From positions 1 to 28,161 of IMG/VR virus record IMGVR_UViG_3300035698_004409: a stretch of DNA of 28,161 bases. The stretch is one strand, 5' to 3'. The position numbers and the translations under genes are program-made. The notes beneath the pieces were generated by a model. That model was not told where the DNA came from and did not search any database. It was given only the letters and a program-made list of their open reading frames with translations. The DNA is from a virus. This document shows, one piece after another, positions 1 to 7,358 of this stretch. Position 1 is the stretch's first letter, and every line of letters begins with the position of its first letter.

Positions 1-1
1 G

Positions 2-145
2 AGGCGCAAAAAAACAACGCAGACCATGACCAGTATCGACATTCGCCGCGATCTCGCTGCTATCGGCTGGACATCTCAAAATAAAGGCATGAATGGCTGG
101 CAAGACTTTTGTCCTGAGTGTACAGCGAAGAGAGGGAAGGTATGA
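2..145 (+). CDS. Small Cys-containing hypothetical protein, 5' end outside the window
   Basis: The frame is open to the left window edge and stops at 143-145, giving at least 47 residues. An internal ATG at 26 has no ribosome binding site at a useful distance, so the real start is probably upstream. The C-terminal half is rich in Trp and Gly and holds a Cys-Pro-Glu-Cys pair, which could be half of a zinc site. The stop overlaps the next start as ATGA (142-145), an arrangement of translational coupling that supports this frame being real. I do not recognise the family; small proteins of this look are common among phage early genes. Confidence 0.5.
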   Translation, partial: RRKKTTQTMTSIDIRRDLAAIGWTSQNKGMNGWQDFCPECTAKRGKV

Positions 146-369
146 CTGACTGGCAAGAGAAGTATGGCAACAAGATCGTGCAGGGTGACTGCCTCGAGCT
201 CATGGCTGAACTGCCGGACAAGTGCGTCGATTTGGTTAAGACAAACCGCCGCTTCATCGGCATGGAATTATCAGAGGAATACTGCGACATAGCTAATAAA
301 CGCATAGAATACGAGCGGTCGCAAGGTGACTTATTCTTTGATAAGAACAGAGGTGTCGATGACGCCTAA
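142..369 (+). pseudogene. DNA methyltransferase remnant with the catalytic core deleted
   Basis: The 75-residue frame joins the two ends of an N4/N6-type DNA methyltransferase. Residues ~10-33 (IVQGDCLELMAELPDKCVDL) match the usual N-terminal motif that precedes the catalytic DPPY box, and residues ~37-56 (RRFIGMELSEEYCDIANKRI) match the C-terminal motif that follows the FxGxG SAM-binding box. Both DPPY and FxGxG are absent and the joint at about residue 34-36 is in frame, so an estimated 150-200 residues are missing compared with the family. The start has a GAGGGAAGG-like ribosome binding site and an ATGA overlap with the upstream gene; the end overlaps the primase gene start. Methylation activity is not expected. 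It could be a phage deletion, an assembly artefact, or a retained short protein. Confidence 0.75.
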
Positions 370-2833
370 CATACTTTCGAGCCTTAAAAATGTCAAGAAA
401 AACGGCACAGGATGGACCGCTCTATGTCCTGCTCACGAAGACAAGACATCATCGCTCTCTGTTACGATAGGCAGCGACGGGAAAACTCTCTTGTACTGTC
501 ATGCAGGCTGCTCATTCGATGATATCACCGCAGCTCTCGGCATCAAGGTGACTGATCTATTCAACGACGAGAAACCTGCAAAAAAGAAGATCGTGGCAAC
601 GTATGATTATGAAGACATCGACGATAATCTCGTTTATCAGGTCGTGAGATTCGAGCCGAAAGACTTTCGACAACGACGACCTGACGGAAAAGGTGGCTGG
701 ATATGGAAACTTGCAGGGGTCGAGCCTGTTTTGTTTCGACTGGCATCATTAATGAAAGCCATTTCAAACGGGCGTACAGTTTTTATTGTCGAGGGAGAAA
801 AAGACGTGCTGAATCTCGAAAAGCTCGGCTTCAGCGCAACGACGAACTCTGGCGGCGTTAAAAAGTGGCGTGACTCATTCACTCTGCAGCTCGCAAGTTC
901 ACGAGTCGTTCTCATTCCTGACAACGACGTCCCCGGCAAGACTCACATGGCTACTGTCGCGGACAAACTGAGTCGGACTGCACAGCACGTCAGAGTTCTT
1001 CATCTCACGGGCCTCGCGACGAAGCAAGACGTTTCAAACTGGATTGAAACAGGTGGCACAAAGCAAGCCTTGATAGATCTCGTGAAACACTGTCCTGAGT
1101 GGGTACCGGGGCAGCAGCCAGAAGATATCGAAGAGCCTGTCGAGGTACAGACGCCGTTCGACGATGTCGATCTCAGAGACGATGACGATAAGCCGATCAA
1201 ATCAGAGTCACCGAACAAATTACCTTTTCGTCTTCTCGGATATGACGAAACATTTTATTATTATTATTCGTATATCTCGAAGAAAATCGAACGGCTCACG
1301 GGTCCGAATCATCAACGCGGCTCTCTACTCATGCTTGCTCCGATCTCAAAATGGGAGCGCACATTTCCGGGCGGCGGCGATAAAGGTACGAACTGGGTCG
1401 CGGCTGCTAATTATCTGATTCAAACGTCGCACAAGGTCGGTTACTTCAATGACTCACGGCTCAGGGGGTCAGGAGTGTGGCGAGACGACACGAATCCTAT
1501 TCAAGAGGACATCGTGCAGCATCTCGGTAATAAGCTCGTAATCAAGAACAAGAAAGTCGAAATTGAGAAGTATGATTCTCACTACATATACACTGTCGGT
1601 AACGGTATCAAATACGAGAACATCACGCCTGCCGCGACAGCAGACGCACACAAGCTGCTCGAAATTTGCAAGCTCATGAGTTGGGAGAAGTCGATCTCGG
1701 GTCCATTGCTCGCCGGTTGGTGTGTGATTGCTCCGATATGTGGCGCTCTGTCCTGGCGACCTCATATCTGGATCACGGGCGCATCAGGCACGGGCAAGAC
1801 TTGGGTCATCGACAACGTCGTCAAGCCTACGCTCGGCCCGATGCTGCTTTTCGTGCAATCGAACTCGACCGAGGCAGGGATCAGGCAGTCTCTCGGGATC
1901 AACGCTTTTCCAGTGCTTTTCGATGAAGCTGAGGGGGAAGATATTCAGTCACAGAAACGCATTCAGTCGATCATTGAACTCATGCGACAAGCCAGTTCAG
2001 AGACCGGCGCTCCGATCATTAAAGGCTCAACGTCAGGACAGGCCATGTCGTTTCGAGTGCGCTCATGCTTCGCAATGTCGAGCATCGGCGTCAATATCAA
2101 CATGAAGGCTGATGCGTCCCGTATCACGGTCCTGTCGCTCGTCAAGTGTCATCCTCATGATGTCGTTGAACGCTTCGAAGAGATCAAGGCAAAAGTCTAT
2201 TCAACCATATCGGCGGAATATACGTCTGCGATACGGTCACGGACGCTTTCGTTGATACCCACAATACTTTCGAATGCAGCGATTTTTGGGCGCGTCATTG
2301 CCGAGAAGTTTCATGATACGCGGGTCGGCGATCAATTCGGCGCTTTGCTTGCTGGCGCATACTCATTATCGAGCAGTAAAACAATCGACAGCGAGACAGC
2401 CGTCGAATGGGTCGAGAAGCAAGACTGGGAAGCTCAGTCAAGTATTGAAGACCTGCCTGACGAATACAAATGTCTCAATGAGATATTGCAGCATGTGCTC
2501 GTATACACTGTCGATAATAATCGGATCGAGGCGTCTGTCGTTGAGCTGCTATCAGAGACTGATATGTCCTCAGTCGCGAGATTCGCGCTCATGAGGATCG
2601 GGATCAAGACAGTCGATTCAGAAACGAGCAATCTGAATGACAGGACGTTGATTGTGTCTGACTCTCACAAGCATATCAAGCGGATACTGAAGGACACGCC
2701 CTGGGTGAATAATTTCGGGCGCATGATGAAGCGGATCGACAACTCAGAAGTGAAGAAGTCGGAGCGATTTTTTGACAAGACGTATCGCGCAACAGCAATC
2801 CCATTTCGCGCTATATTCACAGGAGGCGAATAA
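359..2833 (+). CDS. Phage primase-helicase (zinc finger, TOPRIM, P-loop ATPase)
   Basis: A protein of 824 residues that probably primes and unwinds DNA at the phage fork. Residues 23-51 hold a CHC2-like zinc site (C23, H26, C47, C51) within text typical of phage primases (CPAHEDKTSS, CHAGC). A TOPRIM nucleotidyl-transfer domain follows, with EGEKD at 145-149 and PDND at 187-190. The C-terminal half has a Walker A motif GASGTGKT at 474-481 and a Walker B-like LFDEAE with D522/E523, resembling DUF927-type phage helicase modules. The middle is acidic and includes a Tyr run from a short TAT repeat. I chose ATG 359 because AGAGGTG precedes it and it overlaps the upstream stop; an in-frame ATG at 326 is the alternative. 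No separate helicase or polymerase gene is visible in the window. Confidence 0.88.
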   Translation: MTPNILSSLKNVKKNGTGWTALCPAHEDKTSSLSVTIGSDGKTLLYCHAGCSFDDITAALGIKVTDLFNDEKPAKKKIVATYDYEDIDDNLVYQVVRFEPKDFRQRRPDGKGGWIWKLAGVEPVLFRLASLMKAISNGRTVFIVEGEKDVLNLEKLGFSATTNSGGVKKWRDSFTLQLASSRVVLIPDNDVPGKTHMATVADKLSRTAQHVRVLHLTGLATKQDVSNWIETGGTKQALIDLVKHCPEWVPGQQPEDIEEPVEVQTPFDDVDLRDDDDKPIKSESPNKLPFRLLGYDETFYYYYSYISKKIERLTGPNHQRGSLLMLAPISKWERTFPGGGDKGTNWVAAANYLIQTSHKVGYFNDSRLRGSGVWRDDTNPIQEDIVQHLGNKLVIKNKKVEIEKYDSHYIYTVGNGIKYENITPAATADAHKLLEICKLMSWEKSISGPLLAGWCVIAPICGALSWRPHIWITGASGTGKTWVIDNVVKPTLGPMLLFVQSNSTEAGIRQSLGINAFPVLFDEAEGEDIQSQKRIQSIIELMRQASSETGAPIIKGSTSGQAMSFRVRSCFAMSSIGVNINMKADASRITVLSLVKCHPHDVVERFEEIKAKVYSTISAEYTSAIRSRTLSLIPTILSNAAIFGRVIAEKFHDTRVGDQFGALLAGAYSLSSSKTIDSETAVEWVEKQDWEAQSSIEDLPDEYKCLNEILQHVLVYTVDNNRIEASVVELLSETDMSSVARFALMRIGIKTVDSETSNLNDRTLIVSDSHKHIKRILKDTPWVNNFGRMMKRIDNSEVKKSERFFDKTYRATAIPFRAIFTGGE

Positions 2834-2941
2834 TGCCACATTCAGGCAAAGAAAGAACTCGTTGACCAAGCCAAAAACGACCCGAAGGCAAAGCATGGAA
2901 AGGAGAAAGACGATGGCACGCCTGATAACCTTACTATTTGA
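2833..2941 (+). pseudogene. Possible frame-disrupted small gene after the primase
   Basis: An ATG overlaps the primase stop (TAATG, 2831-2835) behind an AGGAGG ribosome binding site at 2821-2826, but its frame ends after 10 codons. The primase frame itself, past its stop, stays open to 2941 and reads as a natural-looking hydrophilic tail (KELVDQAKNDPKAKHG...). A single-base shift between the two frames near 2845-2855 would give one protein of about 37 residues. This may be a decayed small gene, a recoding event or a sequencing error; coding cannot be shown from so short a stretch. Confidence 0.25.
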
Positions 2942-3005
2942 CCTACTCAACTACACATGGAAGAAGTTCTGGGGCTTCATAAACTGGCTGTTACACAGAG
3001 ACTAA
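2913..3005 (+). CDS. 30-residue hydrophobic/aromatic micropeptide
   Basis: A 30-residue peptide rich in Leu, Trp and Phe (MARLITLLFDLLNYTWKKFW and onward) that looks like an amphipathic or membrane-associating helix. The ATG is preceded by an exact AAGGAG at 2900-2905 with a 7-base spacer, which is the main evidence for expression. It heads a run of very small genes between the primase and the non-coding region. Function is unknown; short membrane peptides in phages often target host membrane proteins, but nothing here shows that. Confidence 0.5.
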   Translation: MARLITLLFDLLNYTWKKFWGFINWLLHRD

Positions 3006-3015
3006 GAGGGAGATC

Positions 3016-3084
3016 ATGTTTGAAATACCCACTATCGTAATAGTACTTATAATCCTAAATCGCGTGGAGGTTGATGAACCATGA
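3016..3084 (+). CDS. 22-residue hydrophobic micropeptide
   Basis: The ATG sits 3 bases after a GAGGGAG element (3006-3012). The peptide has one strongly hydrophobic stretch (IPTIVIVLIIL) followed by a charged tail, as in a minimal single-pass membrane peptide. Its stop overlaps the next start as ATGA (3081-3084), suggesting coupled translation. The gene is too short for a homology claim. Confidence 0.4.
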   Translation: MFEIPTIVIVLIILNRVEVDEP

Positions 3085-3167
3085 CTGAAGAACTTATCAA
3101 GCACTATGTTGTCACGGCATGCTGGATCGCGCTGTCAATTTGCAAAATATCGCAGAAAATGTCTTAA
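3081..3167 (+). CDS. 28-residue membrane-type micropeptide
   Basis: This 28-residue peptide starts inside the previous stop (ATGA) with GGAGG about 11 bases upstream. Its centre (YVVTACWIALSICKI) is hydrophobic with two Cys, flanked by polar ends, consistent with a single membrane helix. Coupling to its neighbour is the best support. Function unknown. Confidence 0.4.
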   Translation: MTEELIKHYVVTACWIALSICKISQKMS

Positions 3168-3191
3168 AAACACATAACCAAGAAAACGACT

Positions 3192-3368
3192 ATGACGCAA
3201 TACGTAGAGCAGCATCGATCCGCGAAACTCACTGAGAAAGACGTCAAAATGATCAGAGAACTTCATCGCGAAGGTGTCCGAAATGTCGATCTCGCCCGAG
3301 TGTTTCATGTGTCGCGAGTCAATATTTCGAATATTATTCGTCGTGTGGCATGGCGGCGAGTCAAATAA
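3192..3368 (+). CDS. Small helix-turn-helix DNA-binding protein
   Basis: A 58-residue basic protein whose sequence is close to the resolvase/Hin-like HTH pattern seen in many small phage regulators: KLTEKDVKMIRELHREGV leads into helix 2 (VDLARVFHV) and recognition helix 3 (SRVNISNIIRRVAWRRV). It is short enough to be only the DNA-binding domain. No strong ribosome binding site precedes the ATG (only AAGAAA-like purines), so expression may be low or coupled to the run upstream. It lies immediately before the gene-free heptamer array at 3457-3778, making it a natural candidate for binding those sites, which is inference only. Confidence 0.75.
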   Translation: MTQYVEQHRSAKLTEKDVKMIRELHREGVRNVDLARVFHVSRVNISNIIRRVAWRRVK

Positions 3369-3456
3369 ATAACCTAATAGCGAAAGTGCTATATTTTATG
3401 TTTTTCGCTCCAGAGACCGTCGAAAACATGCCTTTTATGCCTGTTTTGCACACACT

Positions 3457-3778
3457 GCCTACACTCTGCCTACAAGTTTGCCTACAATCATGTATATGTA
3501 GCGCAACACGTTATGGGCGCTGTAGGCGCTGTAGGCGGATTTTCGCGAAAATAGAGACACTTACTATGATATTTTATATCCGTTATTATCATCAAGAATT
3601 ACAGTGGCTCTCGCTATGTAAGTATAATGTTAAAAACTGCCTACAACTAACAATCTATTTAAGTAAATATATATATATAATAGACTTAGACTGTAGGCAA
3701 ACCTGTAGGCAAGCTGTAGGCAACGTGTGCAAAATGTTCGTAACTGTCAATATATTATAGTGTTATGTGTTGCCTACA
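3457..3778 (+). repeat. Ten-copy GCCTACA/TGTAGGC heptamer array, origin or operator candidate
   Basis: Exact GCCTACA copies begin at 3457, 3468, 3480, 3639 and 3772; exact reverse-complement copies begin at 3521, 3530, 3692, 3704 and 3715. Eight of ten extend to TGCCTACA. A forward trio spaced 11 and 12 bp (3457-3486) mirrors a reverse trio spaced 12 and 11 bp (3692-3721), close to one helical turn, so a protein could bind one DNA face. Between them lies an AT-rich stretch with a TA run at about 3668-3680. The whole stretch 3369-3935 has no convincing gene. Phased iterons beside an AT-rich tract are typical of replication origins; an operator cluster or packaging signal before the terminase is also possible. 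Confidence 0.8.
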
Positions 3779-3810
3779 AGATATTAGGCAAATATTATAA
3801 TTGACAGTTA
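3741..3810. repeat. 11-bp perfect inverted repeat
   Basis: TAACTGTCAAT at 3741-3751 is exactly complementary to ATTGACAGTTA at 3800-3810, with 48 bases between that include the last heptamer copy (3772-3778). The right arm contains a TTGACA hexamer. The arms could bind a dimeric regulator or form a cruciform beside the array. Confidence 0.6.
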
Positions 3811-3828
3811 AGGGAATTAATGTATTTT
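3801..3828 (+). promoter_or_regulatory. Sigma70-like promoter candidate before the terminase genes
   Basis: A consensus -35 hexamer TTGACA (3801-3806) is followed after 16 bases by TATTTT (3823-3828), a weak -10 box in AT-rich DNA. It lies about 110 bases before the small terminase start and would drive the packaging and structural genes. The -10 match is imperfect, so this is moderate to weak evidence. Confidence 0.4.
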
Positions 3829-3857
3829 TAATATATCGTTTAACCCGATGGCGCATA

Positions 3858-3896
3858 GTTGAGAGATTACAGGCCTCGTCTCCTTGGTCTCTCAAC
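3858..3896 (+). other. Hairpin in the leader of the small terminase gene
   Basis: GTTGAGAGA (3858-3866) pairs exactly with TCTCTCAAC (3888-3896), leaving a 21-base loop that contains an AGGCCT palindrome. No T-run follows, so it is not an intrinsic terminator. It may be a 5' leader structure or part of a DNA packaging site, which often lies just before the small terminase gene. Confidence 0.5.
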
Positions 3897-3935
3897 AGCG
3901 TCACATATACAAAAAGATTCTCAGGGAAATAGAAT

Positions 3936-4430
3936 GTGCGAAAAGCAAAGAAGAAAAGAGCAGGAAGACCGAATCATTACGACACTCTCGTTGAGCCACG
4001 GCTTGAAGAAATTGGATGGTGGGCAAGAGAAGGTCTCTGCGATGAAGAGATATGGACAAGACTCGGGATTAGCAAGCGTTCGCTATATAAATATAAAGCG
4101 CAATATTCGCAATTCAAACACGCCTTAAAGACGAATAAAGCCGTTGCTAACTATCGAATGGTTGACTCACTATATAAACTCGGAATGGGATTTACTGTCA
4201 CGGATGTAACGCAAGAGTATGAATATACTGAGGTTGAGAATGCACCAAGAAAGAAGAAGCTCGTTTCATCGAAGCGCACTCGCAAGCACATTCTACCGAG
4301 CGTCGCGGCTATCGTCGTATATCTCAAGAACTGTGCTGGCTGGCATAATTCTGATCGCGGCACTATCGACAACGATACAGGCAAGCTCGACGATCTTATC
4401 TCAGCCATTAAGAACACGAAGCGAGACTGA
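3936..4430 (+). CDS. terS: Small terminase subunit
   Basis: This 164-residue protein would recognise phage DNA and recruit the large terminase for packaging. A basic N-terminus (RKAKKKRAGR) is followed by a helix-turn-helix around residues 35-56 (DEEIWTRLGISKRSLYKYKA), the usual DNA-binding part of small terminases. The C-terminal part (residues ~118-140, with ILPSVAAIVVYLKNCAGWHN) resembles the conserved 'P-x-x-x-A-x-x-x-W/Y-L-K-N-R' segment of the family. The start is GTG 3936 with AGGGA at 3923-3927; an ATG two bases upstream is in another frame. The gene ends one base before the large subunit start, as expected for a terS-terL pair. Confidence 0.8.
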   Translation: MRKAKKKRAGRPNHYDTLVEPRLEEIGWWAREGLCDEEIWTRLGISKRSLYKYKAQYSQFKHALKTNKAVANYRMVDSLYKLGMGFTVTDVTQEYEYTEVENAPRKKKLVSSKRTRKHILPSVAAIVVYLKNCAGWHNSDRGTIDNDTGKLDDLISAIKNTKRD

Positions 4431-4431
4431 T

Positions 4432-5733
4432 ATGGAATGGCAGACCTTCGGGCGCAAAGCCATCGCATTCATCGACACGCCTATCAAGGACGACGCGAGG
4501 ATCACAGTTCTTGAAGGTTCAGTCCGATCAGGCAAGACGATTGCTGTTCTCCCGAAGTGGCTCACATATATCAAAGAGGGACCGCCAGGGCTGCTTGCTA
4601 TCACAGGTAAGAGCAAAGGCACAATATTCGATAATGTTCTTCGTGATATGTTTGACACGGTCGGAAAAAGGAACTACAGCTACAATCGACAATCAGGCGA
4701 CTTGGTCGTGTTCGGTCGAGAGATGAAAGTCATCGGCGCGAAGGACGAAGGGTCCGAAGAGTATCTACGTGGCAAGACGCTCGCAGGCGCTCTGTGTGAC
4801 GAGTTGACGACTATGCCTGAGTCTTTCTTCTTGCAGCTCTTGAATCGCCTCAGTGTCGAAGGATCGAAGTTGTATGGCACGACGAATCCTGATTCCCCGT
4901 ATCACTATCTCTTTCTTGATTACATCACAGACATCGACAAGCTGAAGTCTGGCATGGTCAAGGCTCTACACTTTGAGCTGGATGACAATCCATCGCTATC
5001 AGAAGAGTACAAGACATTTATCAGGGGCGCATACTCAGGCTTGTGGTATCAGCGAAACATTCTTGGTCTGTGGGTCCTTGCAGAAGGCGCGATATACGAC
5101 ATGTTCAGCGAGGATCGACACGTCGTCACGAGAGATCAGCTTCCGAAGGTATTTGACAAGAACTTGATCGGCATCGATTACGGCACTGCGAATCCGACAG
5201 TATTCATGAAATCAGGCATCACGAATCACAAAAACAGACCGCCTACGTTTTGGCATAGAGAGGAATACTATCACGACAGCAAGAAGACCGGTCACAGCAA
5301 GACGACATCTCAGTATAAGCGTGATCTGGTTGAGTTCATGGGAGGCAGATACGACAAGAGAAAACAGCTCATTCAGCAACCTGATCCATATAAGATATAT
5401 GTCGATCCATCTGCGCTGCCACTAATCACTGAGCTGCGGTCGACGTCGTGCGGGATATCTCTCACGAAGTACGTACGCAAGGGCCGGAACGAAGTGTCTG
5501 CCGGGATCAACTCAGTCGCGACGCTCATGTCACTCGGCAGGTATAAAATATGCAAAGAGACGTGCCCGAATTGCGTGAAAGAAACGACTGCGTACCTTTG
5601 GGACCCGAAGAAACAGAAAATTGGCGAGGACTCACCGATTAAATCTCATGATCACACGAAAGACGCTGAACGATATGAAATACATTCAGAGCTACCTGCG
5701 ACCAAGGTGCTGATGTCATACGCAGCAAATTAA
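4432..5733 (+). CDS. terL: Large terminase subunit, PBSX-type
   Basis: A packaging motor of 433 residues with ATPase and nuclease domains. The Walker A region EGSVRSGKT (28-36) is characteristic of the PBSX-type terminases; the acidic pair CDELTTMPE (D123, E124) fits Walker B plus the catalytic Glu. The nuclease half has IGIDYGTANP (D249), VDPSA (D325) and SHDHTKDAERY (D407, H408, D411), positioned like the metal-binding acids of the RNase H-like fold. ATG 4432 gives the family-typical start; the longer upstream frame merely overlaps the small subunit. The ribosome binding site is weak, so coupling to the small subunit is likely. The packaging mode (cos or headful) cannot be decided. Confidence 0.92.
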   Translation: MEWQTFGRKAIAFIDTPIKDDARITVLEGSVRSGKTIAVLPKWLTYIKEGPPGLLAITGKSKGTIFDNVLRDMFDTVGKRNYSYNRQSGDLVVFGREMKVIGAKDEGSEEYLRGKTLAGALCDELTTMPESFFLQLLNRLSVEGSKLYGTTNPDSPYHYLFLDYITDIDKLKSGMVKALHFELDDNPSLSEEYKTFIRGAYSGLWYQRNILGLWVLAEGAIYDMFSEDRHVVTRDQLPKVFDKNLIGIDYGTANPTVFMKSGITNHKNRPPTFWHREEYYHDSKKTGHSKTTSQYKRDLVEFMGGRYDKRKQLIQQPDPYKIYVDPSALPLITELRSTSCGISLTKYVRKGRNEVSAGINSVATLMSLGRYKICKETCPNCVKETTAYLWDPKKQKIGEDSPIKSHDHTKDAERYEIHSELPATKVLMSYAAN

Positions 5734-5745
5734 AGAGGAAATCTA

Positions 5746-7299
5746 ATGCCAGATAAGAAGCCGAAAGAGCCTGTCGAGTTCAAGGTCGTCTCGAACGCAG
5801 GCGGTAGAGTCAATCCGACATTCGAAGAGAAACAGGATCTCTGGAACTTTCTTCTCGCGTCATGGCGTGGCGGCCTTGGGCAGTCAGGTAAATTCACAAT
5901 GACAGAGACTCTCGCGAAAGAGCTGGGTGTCTCGGGTTATTACCCGGGGCTATTCAAATTCAAGCGCGAGGCTGCGGCTGACTACGTGAACAGAGTCGCT
6001 ATGTCGCCGTATACGCCGCTTGCTCGCATGATCGTCGATGAGTATGTCAAGTATGTCACGAAAGACGGCCCGGTTCGCACAAAGGCAGAGAAGTTCGATG
6101 ATCTGATCAATAATGCAGATAGAGAAGGCCGCTCGATGGATCGGTTTGTTCGGGATGCACTGTCTCTCTCAATGGTCATGGGCGAAATCGCTATCCTCGT
6201 TGATCAGCCGACAGCAGAAGAAGAAGTTGTCTCCCAAGCAGACGCGAAAGCCAAAGACCTCAGAGCATACGCGAGTATAATCCTGCCACAGAACATCGTC
6301 GACTGGTCGCTCAATTCGAAAGGCAAGTATGAATGGTTGATCATTGAGACAACGAATCTCGTAAGTAGCATCGATGATGACGAAGCTCAGACTATTAAGA
6401 CTCGCACATACTGGGATAATGAAGTATGGCAGCGATATCAAGAAGATGATAGTAATGACGCACAAGCGAAAGGTGAAGCAGAATGGAAGTTGGTCGCGAG
6501 TGGTAAGCATCCGTGTAAAGAGACGCCGGTCATGCGTATCGTGACGAACGACATCGATCAGAATGCACTCACGCCTGAATCGTGGTTTTTCGATCTCGCC
6601 GATCTCAACAGGGCATACTATAATATTGACAGTCTCGATTTCGCGAATCTGTTTTATGCGACGTTTGGAATCTTAATTCTGCCATCAGAGGGCGGCGACG
6701 ATAACGAGGCGACTGTTCTCTCACACGCTCACGCACTCACTGAGAATGTAGATACGAATGGCATCACTCGATACGTGCAGACGACAGGCGCAGAGGGTGA
6801 ATCGTTCGACCGCAAACTTGAAGCTCTGATTATTCGGTTGTACATGACGGCAGGCTTGCAGTATCAGACAGGCAAGGCAGTGCCTCAGAGCGGCATCAGT
6901 AAGGCATGGGACTTCCAGCGCGTCAATCAGTTTCTCGCGGGGCTTGCGAAGATCGCCGGATCTATCGAAGAGGGTATGTCGACTATCGCTGCATGCTGGG
7001 ACGTTCTCGGCAATGAAGGATACGAGGCCGCATATCCGAAGAACTTCTCGGCAACAGAACTCGCAGAGACAATCGAGGCAGTGCTTGGTATACAGACAAT
7101 CGGCTTCTCATCAGAGACAGGCCGCAAAGAGATATTGAAGCACATCTACAAAGAGACGCTCCCTGATGTGTCGCAAAATATCATGGACATCATATTCGAA
7201 GAGATTGACGAGTCAGAAGAGCCAGTCGTGGAAGCGTTCAACGACGGCAGGCCTGATGACGATGACGATAATAACAACGACGGAACTCCCGTCGATTAA
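5746..7299 (+). CDS. Portal protein
   Basis: Identified as the portal by position directly after the large terminase, length (517 residues) and sequence style: residues ~85-115 (YVNRVAMSPYTPLARMIVDE) and a region around 135-200 with MGEIAILVDQP and LPQNIVDWSL read like SPP1 gp6/DUF4055-type portals. It would form the dodecameric ring through which DNA enters and to which the neck binds. The C-terminus ends in an Asp/Asn-rich tail (DGRPDDDDDNNND). AGAGGA at 5734-5739 precedes the ATG. The stop overlaps an ATG at 7299 as TAATG. Its last codons share a 17-bp direct repeat with the scaffold gene. Confidence 0.85.
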   Translation: MPDKKPKEPVEFKVVSNAGGRVNPTFEEKQDLWNFLLASWRGGLGQSGKFTMTETLAKELGVSGYYPGLFKFKREAAADYVNRVAMSPYTPLARMIVDEYVKYVTKDGPVRTKAEKFDDLINNADREGRSMDRFVRDALSLSMVMGEIAILVDQPTAEEEVVSQADAKAKDLRAYASIILPQNIVDWSLNSKGKYEWLIIETTNLVSSIDDDEAQTIKTRTYWDNEVWQRYQEDDSNDAQAKGEAEWKLVASGKHPCKETPVMRIVTNDIDQNALTPESWFFDLADLNRAYYNIDSLDFANLFYATFGILILPSEGGDDNEATVLSHAHALTENVDTNGITRYVQTTGAEGESFDRKLEALIIRLYMTAGLQYQTGKAVPQSGISKAWDFQRVNQFLAGLAKIAGSIEEGMSTIAACWDVLGNEGYEAAYPKNFSATELAETIEAVLGIQTIGFSSETGRKEILKHIYKETLPDVSQNIMDIIFEEIDESEEPVVEAFNDGRPDDDDDNNNDGTPVD

Positions 7300-7358
7300 T
7301 GTATCATTCGCTGGCATCGAGCGACATCGATGCGTACCTCTCACCGGAAGGATATCCG

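Noticed and set aside
3350-3760. 136-residue open frame across the heptamer array
   Set aside because: Its sequence is Cys/Arg-rich only because the repeated heptamers are read in frame, it overlaps the HTH gene end, and it has no ribosome binding site.
3457-3778. CRISPR array reading of the heptamer repeats
   Set aside because: The repeats are 7-8 bp, on both strands and unevenly spaced, so they do not form repeat-spacer units.
3369-3935. tRNA or other known structured RNA in the gene-free region
   Set aside because: No cloverleaf arms or TTCGANNC-like T-arm were found; only the isolated 3858-3896 hairpin is convincing.
3859-4128. 89-residue frame over the start of the small terminase
   Set aside because: It overlaps in another frame with the clear HTH-containing terminase sequence and has low-complexity, non-protein-like content.
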